The notes beneath the pieces were generated by a model. It saw only the letters and a list, made by a program, of their open reading frames with translations. It was not told where the DNA came from and searched no databases. The position numbers and the translations under genes were made by a program. 64,000 bases of DNA from Veillonellaceae bacterium SB90 (GTDB lineage Bacteria > Bacillota > Negativicutes > Selenomonadales > Selenomonadaceae): NCBI GenBank assembly GCA_902364065.1, contig CABJCJ010000002.1:62001-126000 (forward strand), written 5' to 3'. Positions 18,672 to 28,234 of the stretch are shown here, piece by piece; positions within the stretch are counted from its first letter, which is position 1, and every line of letters begins with the position of its first letter.

Positions 18672-21295
18672 GCCTGACCCTCCTCCCGTTTCGCCTGCTC
18701 CTGCAGCTTGTAAAGTGCGTTCATGGCCTCAAGCGGCGTCATCGTCATGACATCGAGTGCCAAAAGCGACGACGCGAGGCTCGAGGAAAAGAGCGAGCCC
18801 ATCGAAGCGTCCGCCTGCTTCTGTCCTGCCGAAACTGCAGCAGCCGCAGTCCCCTTGGACGCCTCTGCCGTCTGCCCGGCAGCCGGTACGGCCGCCTGCT
18901 CCGGCGCCGCGGCCTCGAGCTCCGCAAGGATTTCCTCGGCACGGGCCGTCACGGATTTTGGCAGACCCGCGAGGCGCGCGACGTGGATGCCGTACGACTT
19001 GTCCGCCGCGCCCTTGATGATGCGGCGCAGGAAGGCCACCTGCTTGCCGCGTTCCTTGACGGCCACGCAGTAATTCTTGATTTTCTCGTCCTCGAGGTCC
19101 GTGAGCTCATGGTAATGCGTCGCGAAAAGCGTCTTGGCATGGACCTTCTTCTCGATGTATTCGATGACGGCGCGCGCAATGCTCATGCCGTCGAATGTGC
19201 TCGTGCCGCGGCCAATCTCGTCGAGGATGACGAGGCTGTCCTTCGTCGCGTACTTCAGGATCTGCGCGACCTCATTCATCTCCACCATGAAGGTGCTCTG
19301 TCCGCTCACGAGGTCGTCACTCGCGCCGATGCGCGTGAAGATGCGGTCCACAGGCGAAATCGATGCCTCGCGCGCCGGGATGAAGCTGCCAATCTGCGCC
19401 ATGAGCGTCAGAAGGGCCACCTGGCGCATGTAAGTGGACTTGCCGGCCATGTTCGGCCCCGTGATCAGCATGATCTCGCAATCGTGATGGTCGAGCTGCG
19501 TGTCGTTCGGCACGAAGAGGTCGCGCGTCAGGATGCGCTCGACGAGCGGGTGGCGGCCATCCTTGATGTCGATGGCCCCGTTCATCGTCAGCTGCGGACG
19601 CACGTAATGATACGTGCTGGCCGCTTCGGCGAGGCTCGCGAGCACATCGACGAGCGCGATTTCATGCGCAGTCTGCTGCACCTCAGTCAGATGCGCCTTG
19701 ATTGTCTCGCGTACCTCCGTGAAGAGATTGTATTCGATATTGACAATCTTTTCCTGTGCGCCGAGGATCTTCGTTTCGAATTCCTTGAGCTCCTCCGTGA
19801 TGTAGCGCTCGGCGTTCGCGAGCGTCTGCTTGCGGATGTAGCGGTCCGGCACGAGCGACGTGCCGCTGTGGCGCACTTCAATATAGTAGCCAAATACCTT
19901 GTTGTAGCCGATCTTGAGCGTCTTGATTCCCGTCTGCTCGCGCTCGCGCTCCTCGATCTCCTGCAGCATAGCCTTGCTGTCGTGCGAGATGCGGCGGTAC
20001 TCGTCGAGCTCTTCATTGTAGCCCGTCTTGATGATGCCGCCCTCGCGCAGGCTGATGCCCGGCTCATCGACGATGGACCGTTCCAGCAGGTCGACGAGCT
20101 CCGCGAAGCACTCGATGCCTGCCGCGCACTGCCGCAAGAGCTCCGACTTGACCCCCTTCATATTTTCCTTGATGCCCGGCAGGCACATCAGCGAAATCTT
20201 GAGGGCGATGAGGTCGCGCGCGTTGGCCGTGCCGACCTCGATGCGCGTCAGGAGGCGCTCGAAATCATGGATTTCCTTGCAGCCCTGCCGCACGCCGCCG
20301 CGCAGCGCGAAATCCGCCGCAAACTCCTCCACGGCATCCTGCCGCCGGCTGATTTTCGGGATGCTTAAAAGCGGGTACTCGAGCCATTTCTTGAGGAGGC
20401 GGCTGCCCATGGCCGTTTCCGTGAAATCGAGCACATCGAGCAGTGTATCCTTCTTGCCGCCGTCACGCAGGTTGCGCGTAATCTCAAGATTGCGCAGCGT
20501 ATACGTGTCGACCACGAGATTTTCCGAAGCATCGAGATACGTGAGCTGGTTGAGGTGCGTAAGATCCGTCTTGACGGTCTCGTGCAGGTAATCGAGAAGT
20601 GTCGCGACGGCCGCCCTGGCCTCGGGTGCCGTCGGGCGTGTCGCCGCGTCGAAATGCTGGACGAGACGGTCATCGATGTGCGCCGACACCTCGTCGATCA
20701 TCGTGAATGAGCAGTGCGGCAGGCGCAGCGCGATGAATTCGCGCAGATCCTGCTCAAAGGAAAGCCTGCCGACGAGCAAAAGCTCCGGCATCATGAGGCG
20801 GTAGAGCTCATCCTGCAGCATCTGCAGACGGTCCGGCCCCTGATAGATGCCGTAGAAGCACTCGCCCGTCGAGATATCCGCACCCGTCAGTACGATCTTT
20901 TCCGCCTGCTCATAGACGAGTGCAATGTAATTGTTCTGCGCGTCTTTGAGCGCCGCTTCCGAGAGGACCGTGCCCGGCGTGATGATCTTGATGACCTCGC
21001 GCTTCGTCAGCCCCTTGGCCTTCGGATCGCCGATCTGCTCGGCGATGGCCACCTTGTAGCCCTTCTGCACGAGCTTGTTGACATAAGTCTCCGCCGCATG
21101 ATACGGCACGCCGCACATCGGCGCATTATCCGGATTCTTGCTGCGGCTCGTCAGCGTCAGCCCGAGCTCCTTCGATACGAGCTTTGCATCGTCAAAAAAC
21201 ATCTCATAAAAATCACCGAGACGGAAGAACAGGATCGTACCGGGATTCTGCTCCTTCGCCGCGAGATACTGACGCATCATCGGTGTCATTTCCAT
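18668..21295 (-). CDS. mutS: DNA mismatch repair protein MutS
   Basis: Mismatch sensor. The mismatch-binding GDFYEMF (Phe29, Glu31) is near the N-terminus. Walker A GPNMAGKST is at about 613-621 and Walker B LVILDE at about 688-693, followed by GRGTSTFDG. An Ala/Gln-rich linker at about 795-830 precedes the C-terminal segment. The ATG at 21295 has AGGAGG 10-11 nt upstream; a GTG at 21307 is too close to that site. Length 875. First gene of mutS-mutL-methyltransferase. Confidence 0.97.
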   Translation of the reverse strand: MEMTPMMRQYLAAKEQNPGTILFFRLGDFYEMFFDDAKLVSKELGLTLTSRSKNPDNAPMCGVPYHAAETYVNKLVQKGYKVAIAEQIGDPKAKGLTKREVIKIITPGTVLSEAALKDAQNNYIALVYEQAEKIVLTGADISTGECFYGIYQGPDRLQMLQDELYRLMMPELLLVGRLSFEQDLREFIALRLPHCSFTMIDEVSAHIDDRLVQHFDAATRPTAPEARAAVATLLDYLHETVKTDLTHLNQLTYLDASENLVVDTYTLRNLEITRNLRDGGKKDTLLDVLDFTETAMGSRLLKKWLEYPLLSIPKISRRQDAVEEFAADFALRGGVRQGCKEIHDFERLLTRIEVGTANARDLIALKISLMCLPGIKENMKGVKSELLRQCAAGIECFAELVDLLERSIVDEPGISLREGGIIKTGYNEELDEYRRISHDSKAMLQEIEEREREQTGIKTLKIGYNKVFGYYIEVRHSGTSLVPDRYIRKQTLANAERYITEELKEFETKILGAQEKIVNIEYNLFTEVRETIKAHLTEVQQTAHEIALVDVLASLAEAASTYHYVRPQLTMNGAIDIKDGRHPLVERILTRDLFVPNDTQLDHHDCEIMLITGPNMAGKSTYMRQVALLTLMAQIGSFIPAREASISPVDRIFTRIGASDDLVSGQSTFMVEMNEVAQILKYATKDSLVILDEIGRGTSTFDGMSIARAVIEYIEKKVHAKTLFATHYHELTDLEDEKIKNYCVAVKERGKQVAFLRRIIKGAADKSYGIHVARLAGLPKSVTARAEEILAELEAAAPEQAAVPAAGQTAEASKGTAAAAVSAGQKQADASMGSLFSSSLASSLLALDVMTMTPLEAMNALYKLQEQAKREEGQA

Positions 21296-21361
21296 CGATA
21301 GAAACACCTCCTGTAAAAAAATTCAGCGCTGCTTCCCTTCTCGTCCGGCAGCCGATAAAAC

Positions 21362-21393
21362 GAGAAAAGGCCCTCCCGCAGGAAGACCTTTTC
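21362..21393 (-). terminator. Terminator after miaB
   Basis: A stem of about 12 bp (AAAAGG..CCTTTT outer arms, with G-U pairs inside) followed on the minus strand by TTTTCTCGTTTT. It separates miaB from mutS. Confidence 0.75.
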
Positions 21394-21448
21394 CATCTGT
21401 TAAAAACCAGCCTGTTCCCCTGCAGGCAGTCATACCAGGGATTTTCAC

Positions 21449-22783
21449 TCAGTGGACGCGCTCGCCCTTGAGCACCCAGGTCTGCGGGTGCGTGATCTTC
21501 ACCGTCACGAAATCGCCTGGCTGCTCGCCGTCATGCGCGAACAGGACGATCTTGTTCGTGCGCGTGCGCCCAGACCAGACGGCCGCGTCATTCTTGCTCG
21601 GCCCCTCGACCATGACCTCGACTTCCCTGCCGAGCAGTTTCGTATTGATCTCGAGGCTGATCTCATTCTGCACATCCATGAGCTGCTGCAGGCGCGCCTT
21701 CTTGACATCCTCCGGCACCTGGTCCTCCATCTTCGCGGCCGGCGTGCCCGAACGCTTCGAATAAATGAAGGTATAGGCCGAATCGTAGCGGATTTCGCGC
21801 AGGAAATCGAGCATCTGCGCAAAATCCTCATCCGTCTCGCCCGGGAAACCCACGATGAGATCCGTCGTCAGGCTGACCTCGGGGATGGCCGCGCGGATGC
21901 GGCGCACGAGATCCTTGTAGGATTCCACTGTGTAGACACGGTTCATGGCCTTTAAAATGCGGTTGCTGCCGTACTGCACGGGCAGATGGATGTGCTCGCA
22001 GAGATGCTCGCCGTCACGGATGGCCGCGATGACCTTATCCGACAGATCCTTCGGATGCGACGTCATGAAGCGCACGCGGCGAATGCCCGGCACCTCGTCG
22101 ACCATCTTCAGGAGATCGGCGAAATCCGCCTGCTTGTGGTCCTTGCCGTACGAATTGACATTCTGCCCGAGCAGCGTGACCTCCTCGTAGCCGGCTGCGA
22201 CGGCCTCCCGGACTTCCTTCACGATTTCCTCCGGCAGACGGCTGCGCTCGCGTCCGCGCACATACGGCACGATGCAGTACGTGCAGAAATTGTTGCAGCC
22301 GTACATGATGGGAATCCACGCCGAGAGCTTGCCGCTGCGCGCCACCGGCACATCATCCGGCAGCTCCGTTTCGCCGAGCTCCACATCGACGACATGGCCG
22401 TGCTCCGCCTCGATCTCGCGCACCACGCGCGTGAGCTCATGCACCTTGTTCGTGCCGAGCACGAAATCGATATGCGGCGCACGCTTGATGAGAGCCTCGC
22501 CCTCCTTCTGTGCCATGCAGCCCGTGATGCCGAAGATCAGATCCGGATTCTGCCGTTTGAGATGCTTGATCTCTCCGATCTTGCCGTAGACGCGGTCTTC
22601 CGCCGTCTCGCGCACGCAGCACGTATTGATGAGGATGAGGTCAGCCTCTCCCATCTCCTCCGTCGGCTCATACCCAATCGTCTTCAACTGCCCCAGCATG
22701 CGCTCCGCATCGCTCTGATTCATCTGACAGCCATAGACAATCAGATGCGCGAAACGATGTACCTTGCCATCGATACGTTTCAT
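21449..22783 (-). CDS. miaB: tRNA-2-methylthio-N6-dimethylallyladenosine synthase MiaB
   Basis: Radical SAM methylthiotransferase modifying A37 of tRNAs already prenylated by MiaA. Auxiliary cluster cysteines are Cys19 (YGCQMN), Cys55 (INTCC) and Cys89 (GITGCM). The radical SAM cluster is Cys163-x3-Cys167-x2-Cys170 (YGCNNFCTYC). A C-terminal TRAM domain follows. Length 444, typical. It has its own promoter upstream. It is separated from miaA, which lies at 55.9-56.9 kb in this window. Confidence 0.96.
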   Translation of the reverse strand: MKRIDGKVHRFAHLIVYGCQMNQSDAERMLGQLKTIGYEPTEEMGEADLILINTCCVRETAEDRVYGKIGEIKHLKRQNPDLIFGITGCMAQKEGEALIKRAPHIDFVLGTNKVHELTRVVREIEAEHGHVVDVELGETELPDDVPVARSGKLSAWIPIMYGCNNFCTYCIVPYVRGRERSRLPEEIVKEVREAVAAGYEEVTLLGQNVNSYGKDHKQADFADLLKMVDEVPGIRRVRFMTSHPKDLSDKVIAAIRDGEHLCEHIHLPVQYGSNRILKAMNRVYTVESYKDLVRRIRAAIPEVSLTTDLIVGFPGETDEDFAQMLDFLREIRYDSAYTFIYSKRSGTPAAKMEDQVPEDVKKARLQQLMDVQNEISLEINTKLLGREVEVMVEGPSKNDAAVWSGRTRTNKIVLFAHDGEQPGDFVTVKITHPQTWVLKGERVH

Positions 22784-22832
22784 ATATATAATCCATCCTT
22801 TATTCCATGTATTCCATGATAGTCAATAGCAT

Positions 22833-22861
22833 ATTTTATCAGAATCCTACCATTTTGTCCA
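22833..22861 (-). promoter_or_regulatory. Putative miaB promoter
   Basis: Minus-strand TGGACA (22856-22861), a 17-nt spacer, then TAAAAT (22833-22838), 50 bases before the miaB ATG. It resembles a sigma-A promoter. Confidence 0.6.
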
Positions 22862-22892
22862 TACTGAGATCGTACAGAAAAGCCTTATCCAC

Positions 22893-22927
22893 GGACCTCT
22901 TCCACCGCTTCGCGGTCCCCTTTCCCC
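22893..22927. repeat. Left copy of ~36-bp direct repeat flanking the Wadjet operon
   Basis: Begins GGACCTCTTCCACCGCT and continues TCGCGGTCCCCTTTCCCCG. It matches 30875-30911 in the same orientation with a one-base indel and one or two substitutions. Internally it can fold (ACCGC/GCGGT, GGACC/GGTCC). It lies between the miaB promoter and the jetC stop. Confidence 0.7.
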
Positions 22928-23013
22928 GCTTTTCGTTTTTCTATCAGAACGGCCAGTCAATGCCGATGTTGCCTGACACTTCTTAGGCCAGTCGCTGTGG
23001 TCCGTGCGCAAAA

Positions 23014-26000
23014 TCAATCAAAGAGCCCGAGCTGGTCGTAGGAGTTGAGTCGGGCCAGGCTTTCGGGATGGTGTTCTTCGAAGAAGGCGGTCTTGACCTC
23101 CTGCTCGGGAATCACCGTCCTGCTCTTGTGGTCAGCCGTATCGGCAAAGCGGCAGCTGTAGACGACGGGGAAGTATTTGCGGATGAAGCTGCCTTCCTGA
23201 TGGGCTGTCAGCGCGATGATCTGGAAGCCCAGCTGCTGCGCGATGAAAAAGACCGGGCTAAGAACATGGTCGCTCGAAGCCTTGCCAAACGGGTTATCTG
23301 CGACGACCACGCGCGTATTGTATTTGGCTTTCCGGATATGGCAGCGCTTCTCCGAAAGGTAATTGAGACATCCGAGGAACAGGGCCATATTCTTGCTCCA
23401 CGTCTCGCCGCCCGACCACTGATTCGATTCTTCCCATGGATAGGGCCGCTCTGAGAAGGTATTGCCGCTCGTCGCTTTGCGGCAACGTACCTTGACGGCC
23501 TGATTCCCGAGCACGACATGAAGCATCTGCTGGGTACGCAGCCGTTTCTCGAGCGTATCGCGGATTTTCTTGCCATCTTCCTGGCCGAGTTCATCGTGAT
23601 ACGCGTCGCCATCGAGCTCCTGCGCCAGGTTGTTCAGATAGGACCGGATGGCCGTGCGGGCCGCGGCTTCCTCCCATTCCGGCAGCTGGATCATGATGAT
23701 GTCCTTTGCCGCCTCGCCCACCTTGACGCGCGTCCTCGAGGCAAGCTCTTTCAAGCCGTCACAGACCGACTGCAGATGAAGAATCATGTGCCGAAGCATA
23801 TGCTCCATATGCGCCAGATGACTCCTGCGCTCCTCCTCGAAGAGGCTGATGGCCCCCTGCAGGCGTTCCCTGCTCTTCGTCTGCCAATCAAGATATTCCT
23901 CGTAGCGCTCCTTGCTGCGCAGGCCGTCGACGATGCTGCGGCGCATCCGTTCTTCATGCACCTTGTCCTCACAGTAGAGGATGAACGCATTCTTCTGCTT
24001 CTCTCCGGCGCGCTGGCGCTGCTTTGCCGTCTCGAATGCCGTCTCCGCCTGCTCCAGACATGAGGCAATCCGTGTAGAAAGCTCCGAGCTGCCGGCGTCT
24101 TCTTCGAGCTTTTCGGGAAGCACCATGGGGATTTCCTCGCGAGCAAAGCCAAGCTGTTCGTTGCGGATTTCCAGCTGATGCACGAGTCCATCGAGAGCTT
24201 TTTCCTCGCGTCCGTTTGCCTGCAGTTGTGCCGTCAGTTCAGAGGCGAGCTTCCTCAATACTTCCTGCTGCTGCGCCGCCTCGCGCTGCACGTCTTCAAA
24301 AGGCTGCACAAGAGGCGTATAAACGCCGTATTCGCGCTCATGACGCGCCCGCTCGTTCTCGCACTGTCCGTCCTGTCGGTTGTACGTATCCTGCCGCGCC
24401 CGGCATTCCTTTTCGGCCTGCTGCTGTGCCTTCTTAAGCTGATGGGATGCCTGCAGCAGCGTTTCTTCGCGCAGGGCACCATCCTCCGGATAGACGAACG
24501 TCTCGTCGAGCTCCGTCTCCGCCCGGCGCTGCTGCTCGCAAATCTCTTTTTGCAGGCGTTTCTTGTCGGCCTGTGACTGGGCAATCTGTGCCTCGAGGCG
24601 CGCCCGGCTGCTGTCGGCACCTTCCAGTTGGCTCTGCAGGCGGCGCCGCGTTTCCGCCAGTGCCTCATAGGAAAGTCTCTCTTGCGGCAGGACGGCCGTT
24701 TCCTGCTGCACATCCGGATAGTACATCATGTGCCGCACTTCCTGCAGGCGCGTTTCGGCCCCGGCCTCGTCATACGTCAGCGCATCCTGCTGACGGCGCA
24801 GGGCATCCAGTTCCCCCGTCAACCGCTTTTCCTCTGCCTGCAGGACTGCGCAGGCCTGCAAAAGCTCGCTGTTACGCGCGAGGATTTCCTGGTGCTGGCG
24901 ACGCAGTTCCTTATACTGCGCCAGTTGCCGGAGGCCATAGGAAAGCCCGGTCTCCCGTCTCTCCGCCTCCTGATGCTTCTTGCGGAAGCCCTCGGCATTC
25001 TGGCGGCACTGCTCCTGATTCCGGCGGGCTTCCCGCAGCACATGCTGCGTGCGCGAAAGGGCCTCCTGCAGCGACTGATACGCATCCCGCTGCTCGCGGT
25101 ACCAAGTAAAGGGATACCGTTCCTCAAACTGCTTCAGGACTTGCAGCGAATGGCTGAGTTCCTGCCATTCCCGGTCATTTTCCCGCAGCAGGCCGTCAGC
25201 CCGGTCAGCCTCCTCCCGCATGGCGTCGAGCCAGTCACGGAACGCTGCCGGCTGCATGACGCGCTGCCAGTGCGAAGGTGCTACGATATGCAGGCCGCCG
25301 GTCAGCGTCTCCCCTGCCACGATGGCCCTTGCCTGCTGCTCGGACAGGATGAAGACAGGCTCAAAGAAATCCCCGGCCTCCTTTGCAAGAAGGCGCTGGA
25401 GCTGCGGCACATCCTCCTCCATGACCACGACGCTGAGTGCCCAGAACGGATATCGCGCATAAATCTCCTGTTGTTTCTCAGCCACGGCTTCCACGTGCAG
25501 CTGGAAGAATTCCACGCCGCTCTTGAGGAATACGAACTCGCTGCTCCAGGCTTCGATCTTGTCAAGCAGGACAGGATCCGCCGCGAATGCCTCGAGCCCA
25601 TCGTAGAGATCCAGCCAGCGATGGGCCTGCCGGCGCTTCTTGTCGAGGTCGTTATGCTGCTTTTCATGCATGACGACGGCATCGCCGAGCTGCTGGGCAA
25701 AGTATTCCGCCTGACGGTAGAGATCCGCTGCCTCGCGGGTGGTGTTGGCGCACTGCGGCCATTTCTGCAGATTCGCGAATACATCGCGCGCCGCCGTCGT
25801 CACGCGGTCCAGAGCGACCGTCCGCTCCTGCAGGGCCTGCTGCTGTTCATCACGGGCCTTTTCGGCTTCCGCAATCTGTCCGGCGGCCTTCTCTCCCTCT
25901 TCTTCGAAAAAGGCAATGTTCTGCGCATAATCATCCCGGTTCTTCCGGACTTCTGCCAGTTCCCGCCGCCAGGCCTGTTCCTGGGCATCCACATCCTGAT

Positions 26001-27489
26001 GGACGGCATCGGTGAAGAGTTCCTGCTCGATGACTTCCTGCTGCGCGACAAGCGCGCCGATGCGCCCTTCGCCGCTGTCGATCTCCTGCCGGAGCTTCTG
26101 CTGACGGCGATGGTTCTCCCTCTGCTTTGCCTGACACGCAGCTTCGTGCTGCTTCTGCGTCTCCCGCTGCTGCCGGATTTCCTGGATGCGCGCTTCATGC
26201 TTCTGCTCCTGCTGCTGGAACCATCCATGAAGCCAGGCGCCATTCTCCTTGAGCTGGGCGGCAAGCTCCTGCGTCTTCTGGTCGGCTGCCAGGAGAGAAA
26301 GTGCCCGCTGACGCTCGGCAAGCAGGCCCTCGGCCTGTGCGAGCTCCTGTTTCCTACGGGCATAGCTGAGATTGGCGGACATGGTCTGATTATCCCGATA
26401 CGCCTGTGCCGCATCGTCAGACGCGCGTTTTGCTTCTTCATAAGCAGCTCGTGCCTCCTCACAGGCAGCCTCAGCGGCCGCCACGCGGCAGGCCGACAGG
26501 ATTTCCCGGTTCTTCTGGCGCTGGGCATCGTTTTCCTGCTGGCGCATTACCAGCGTTTCCTGTTCCTGCTGACAGGCAGCCCGCGCGCGGCGTACCTGCT
26601 GGTCGTACGCCTTGAGCAGTCCATTCTGATGCAGGAGCTCCTGCTCCGCCTCATACTGTGCCTTCTTCACGGCCGTATAATCCTGCATCTGCGCGAGGAT
26701 TCCCTGCATCTCCCCGATGCGTTTCTCGAGGCGAATCTGCTGCTTGACATGTTCGCGCTGGCTCTCAAAAAGCGCAGCAAAGCCATTACCTTTCTGCTGA
26801 CCATGAGCGGCCGCCGCCAGACCTTCCTCCACCGTCGGGATCAGCAGGCGGTCCACGAGCTCTGCCGTCGTGCGGCAATTGTTGAAATACGCCTCGACGC
26901 CGCCCTCCGTCTCGTTGATGGCCGCAATCTTATCCCATTCCGACGCGATGAGCTTGAAGTGCTCTTCGATGTAATCCTCATAGGCCTGCAAGGTATCATA
27001 TTCCGAAAAGAAATGAGCCAGCATATGGCGTTCCGCCGTACTGCGGAAGAATGCGGTCATTTCCTCTTTCGTCGCCGGCCGTTCCCTGCTGCCCTCCTTC
27101 TGCACGAATGGCAGCGTATCGAGGCGAACGGAGGATTCCGGCGTGTACTCCATGGCAAATTCCTGGCTGCCGAGCTGGTCCTTGCTGTTGCGGAAAAGCG
27201 TCACGGCCGTCAGTGCATAGCGGCGCGGCCGGTCCTCAAGAATCCACTCCACGGCGATATGCGCCGCTGAGTTGCTGAGCTGCAGCGTTTCCTGGATCTT
27301 GCGCTGCGCCACGGATTTGCGCGGCAGCACCGCCTGTATGAGCGTCTGTACGAACACCGTCTTGCCCGCGCCATTCTCGAGCAGCAGGATGGCATTGTAG
27401 CCGTCAAAGCGAAAGATCGTATCGATGTAGCGTTTGTGTCCATGGTCATAGACCACATTCGTAAAGCGAATCCTACTGATGGATGGCAT
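23014..27489 (-). CDS. jetC: Wadjet protein JetC, SMC-like ATPase (MukB-like)
   Basis: Motor subunit of the Wadjet anti-plasmid complex. The N-terminal P-loop is LENGAGKT (residues 37-44). Residues about 230-1300 are a very long Gln/Glu/Arg-rich coiled coil with a central break expected for the hinge. The C-terminal head has the ABC signature WSGGE (about 1358-1362) and a Walker B-like VVVADNPFGKAS (Asp about 1398). It is 1491 residues from the ATG at 27489, which has GGAG 9 nt upstream; an ATG two codons earlier (27495) is also possible. It overlaps jetB by 17 nt and is the last gene of jetD-A-B-C. Confidence 0.93.
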   Translation of the reverse strand: MPSISRIRFTNVVYDHGHKRYIDTIFRFDGYNAILLLENGAGKTVFVQTLIQAVLPRKSVAQRKIQETLQLSNSAAHIAVEWILEDRPRRYALTAVTLFRNSKDQLGSQEFAMEYTPESSVRLDTLPFVQKEGSRERPATKEEMTAFFRSTAERHMLAHFFSEYDTLQAYEDYIEEHFKLIASEWDKIAAINETEGGVEAYFNNCRTTAELVDRLLIPTVEEGLAAAAHGQQKGNGFAALFESQREHVKQQIRLEKRIGEMQGILAQMQDYTAVKKAQYEAEQELLHQNGLLKAYDQQVRRARAACQQEQETLVMRQQENDAQRQKNREILSACRVAAAEAACEEARAAYEEAKRASDDAAQAYRDNQTMSANLSYARRKQELAQAEGLLAERQRALSLLAADQKTQELAAQLKENGAWLHGWFQQQEQKHEARIQEIRQQRETQKQHEAACQAKQRENHRRQQKLRQEIDSGEGRIGALVAQQEVIEQELFTDAVHQDVDAQEQAWRRELAEVRKNRDDYAQNIAFFEEEGEKAAGQIAEAEKARDEQQQALQERTVALDRVTTAARDVFANLQKWPQCANTTREAADLYRQAEYFAQQLGDAVVMHEKQHNDLDKKRRQAHRWLDLYDGLEAFAADPVLLDKIEAWSSEFVFLKSGVEFFQLHVEAVAEKQQEIYARYPFWALSVVVMEEDVPQLQRLLAKEAGDFFEPVFILSEQQARAIVAGETLTGGLHIVAPSHWQRVMQPAAFRDWLDAMREEADRADGLLRENDREWQELSHSLQVLKQFEERYPFTWYREQRDAYQSLQEALSRTQHVLREARRNQEQCRQNAEGFRKKHQEAERRETGLSYGLRQLAQYKELRRQHQEILARNSELLQACAVLQAEEKRLTGELDALRRQQDALTYDEAGAETRLQEVRHMMYYPDVQQETAVLPQERLSYEALAETRRRLQSQLEGADSSRARLEAQIAQSQADKKRLQKEICEQQRRAETELDETFVYPEDGALREETLLQASHQLKKAQQQAEKECRARQDTYNRQDGQCENERARHEREYGVYTPLVQPFEDVQREAAQQQEVLRKLASELTAQLQANGREEKALDGLVHQLEIRNEQLGFAREEIPMVLPEKLEEDAGSSELSTRIASCLEQAETAFETAKQRQRAGEKQKNAFILYCEDKVHEERMRRSIVDGLRSKERYEEYLDWQTKSRERLQGAISLFEEERRSHLAHMEHMLRHMILHLQSVCDGLKELASRTRVKVGEAAKDIIMIQLPEWEEAAARTAIRSYLNNLAQELDGDAYHDELGQEDGKKIRDTLEKRLRTQQMLHVVLGNQAVKVRCRKATSGNTFSERPYPWEESNQWSGGETWSKNMALFLGCLNYLSEKRCHIRKAKYNTRVVVADNPFGKASSDHVLSPVFFIAQQLGFQIIALTAHQEGSFIRKYFPVVYSCRFADTADHKSRTVIPEQEVKTAFFEEHHPESLARLNSYDQLGLFD

Positions 27490-28234
27490 GGTCATCCGCT
27501 CCTTTCTCCCCGTCCTGCACGTCCTTGTGATCCAGTTCATACATGAAATCCAGGATGCCGTTGTTATAGCTCGCTTCCATGAAGTAGTTCGCAAAGATGG
27601 CCCTTGCCTTTTCCGTCAGCACGAGCTCGTCGTTGCCGATTTCCCGCACGAGATGCTGCTGCAGCAGGAAGGATCTGGCCATGTTCAAAAAGCTCAGGCG
27701 GCTGTTTGTCCGGGCGTCCTGTTTCCTGGCCGTTTCCTTGATGCTGTCGAGGTCATCCCACTTCCGCATGAGCGTCAGCCAATTGAAATTCATCGCGCCC
27801 TCAGCAGCCTTGAGCGTCTCCTCGTCATGGCGGTGCAGCGATTCGATGCGGCCGTTCATGGCTTCAAGCCAGGTGCTCATGCTCACGAAGTCCGCCGGCT
27901 CCTGCGTCTGATAGCTGTCGTAGAAGCAGCCGAACAGGACAATGATGGAAAGGTACAACAGGTAAATGTCCATATTGACCGCTTTCGATGTCATGTATCG
28001 TTTCTTGAACGCCTCATTGCTGATATGGAACGGCGATTCAAGTGAGGCCGGCAGAAGATACAGATAATCGGCATCGCTGATCAGCACACACTGCACCTGC
28101 CCGACGAAGCGCTCCACGAAATGGCGGACTTCCTCATTCTCCCAGTAGGCGGAAATCTCCGCCTTGCGCACTTGGCCGCTGGCTGCCAGACGCGCATAGA
28201 TGTCAAAGGCCAGCATCACATTATCTTCTATCAT
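27473..28234 (-). CDS. jetB: Wadjet protein JetB, MukE/KITE-like (DUF6063-type)
   Basis: Small winged-helix accessory subunit that binds the kleisin JetA in the SMC complex. The 253 residues have a helical N-terminus and a probable winged-helix part near residues 170-235 (a QQHLVREIGNDELVLTEKA-type segment). No catalytic motif is visible, as expected. It resembles DUF6063 proteins found in one Wadjet subtype; this assignment is from memory. Its ATG overlaps the jetA stop by 4 nt and it overlaps jetC by 17 nt, so the three core subunits are translationally coupled. Confidence 0.85.
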   Translation of the reverse strand: MIEDNVMLAFDIYARLAASGQVRKAEISAYWENEEVRHFVERFVGQVQCVLISDADYLYLLPASLESPFHISNEAFKKRYMTSKAVNMDIYLLYLSIIVLFGCFYDSYQTQEPADFVSMSTWLEAMNGRIESLHRHDEETLKAAEGAMNFNWLTLMRKWDDLDSIKETARKQDARTNSRLSFLNMARSFLLQQHLVREIGNDELVLTEKARAIFANYFMEASYNNGILDFMYELDHKDVQDGEKGADDHAIHQ

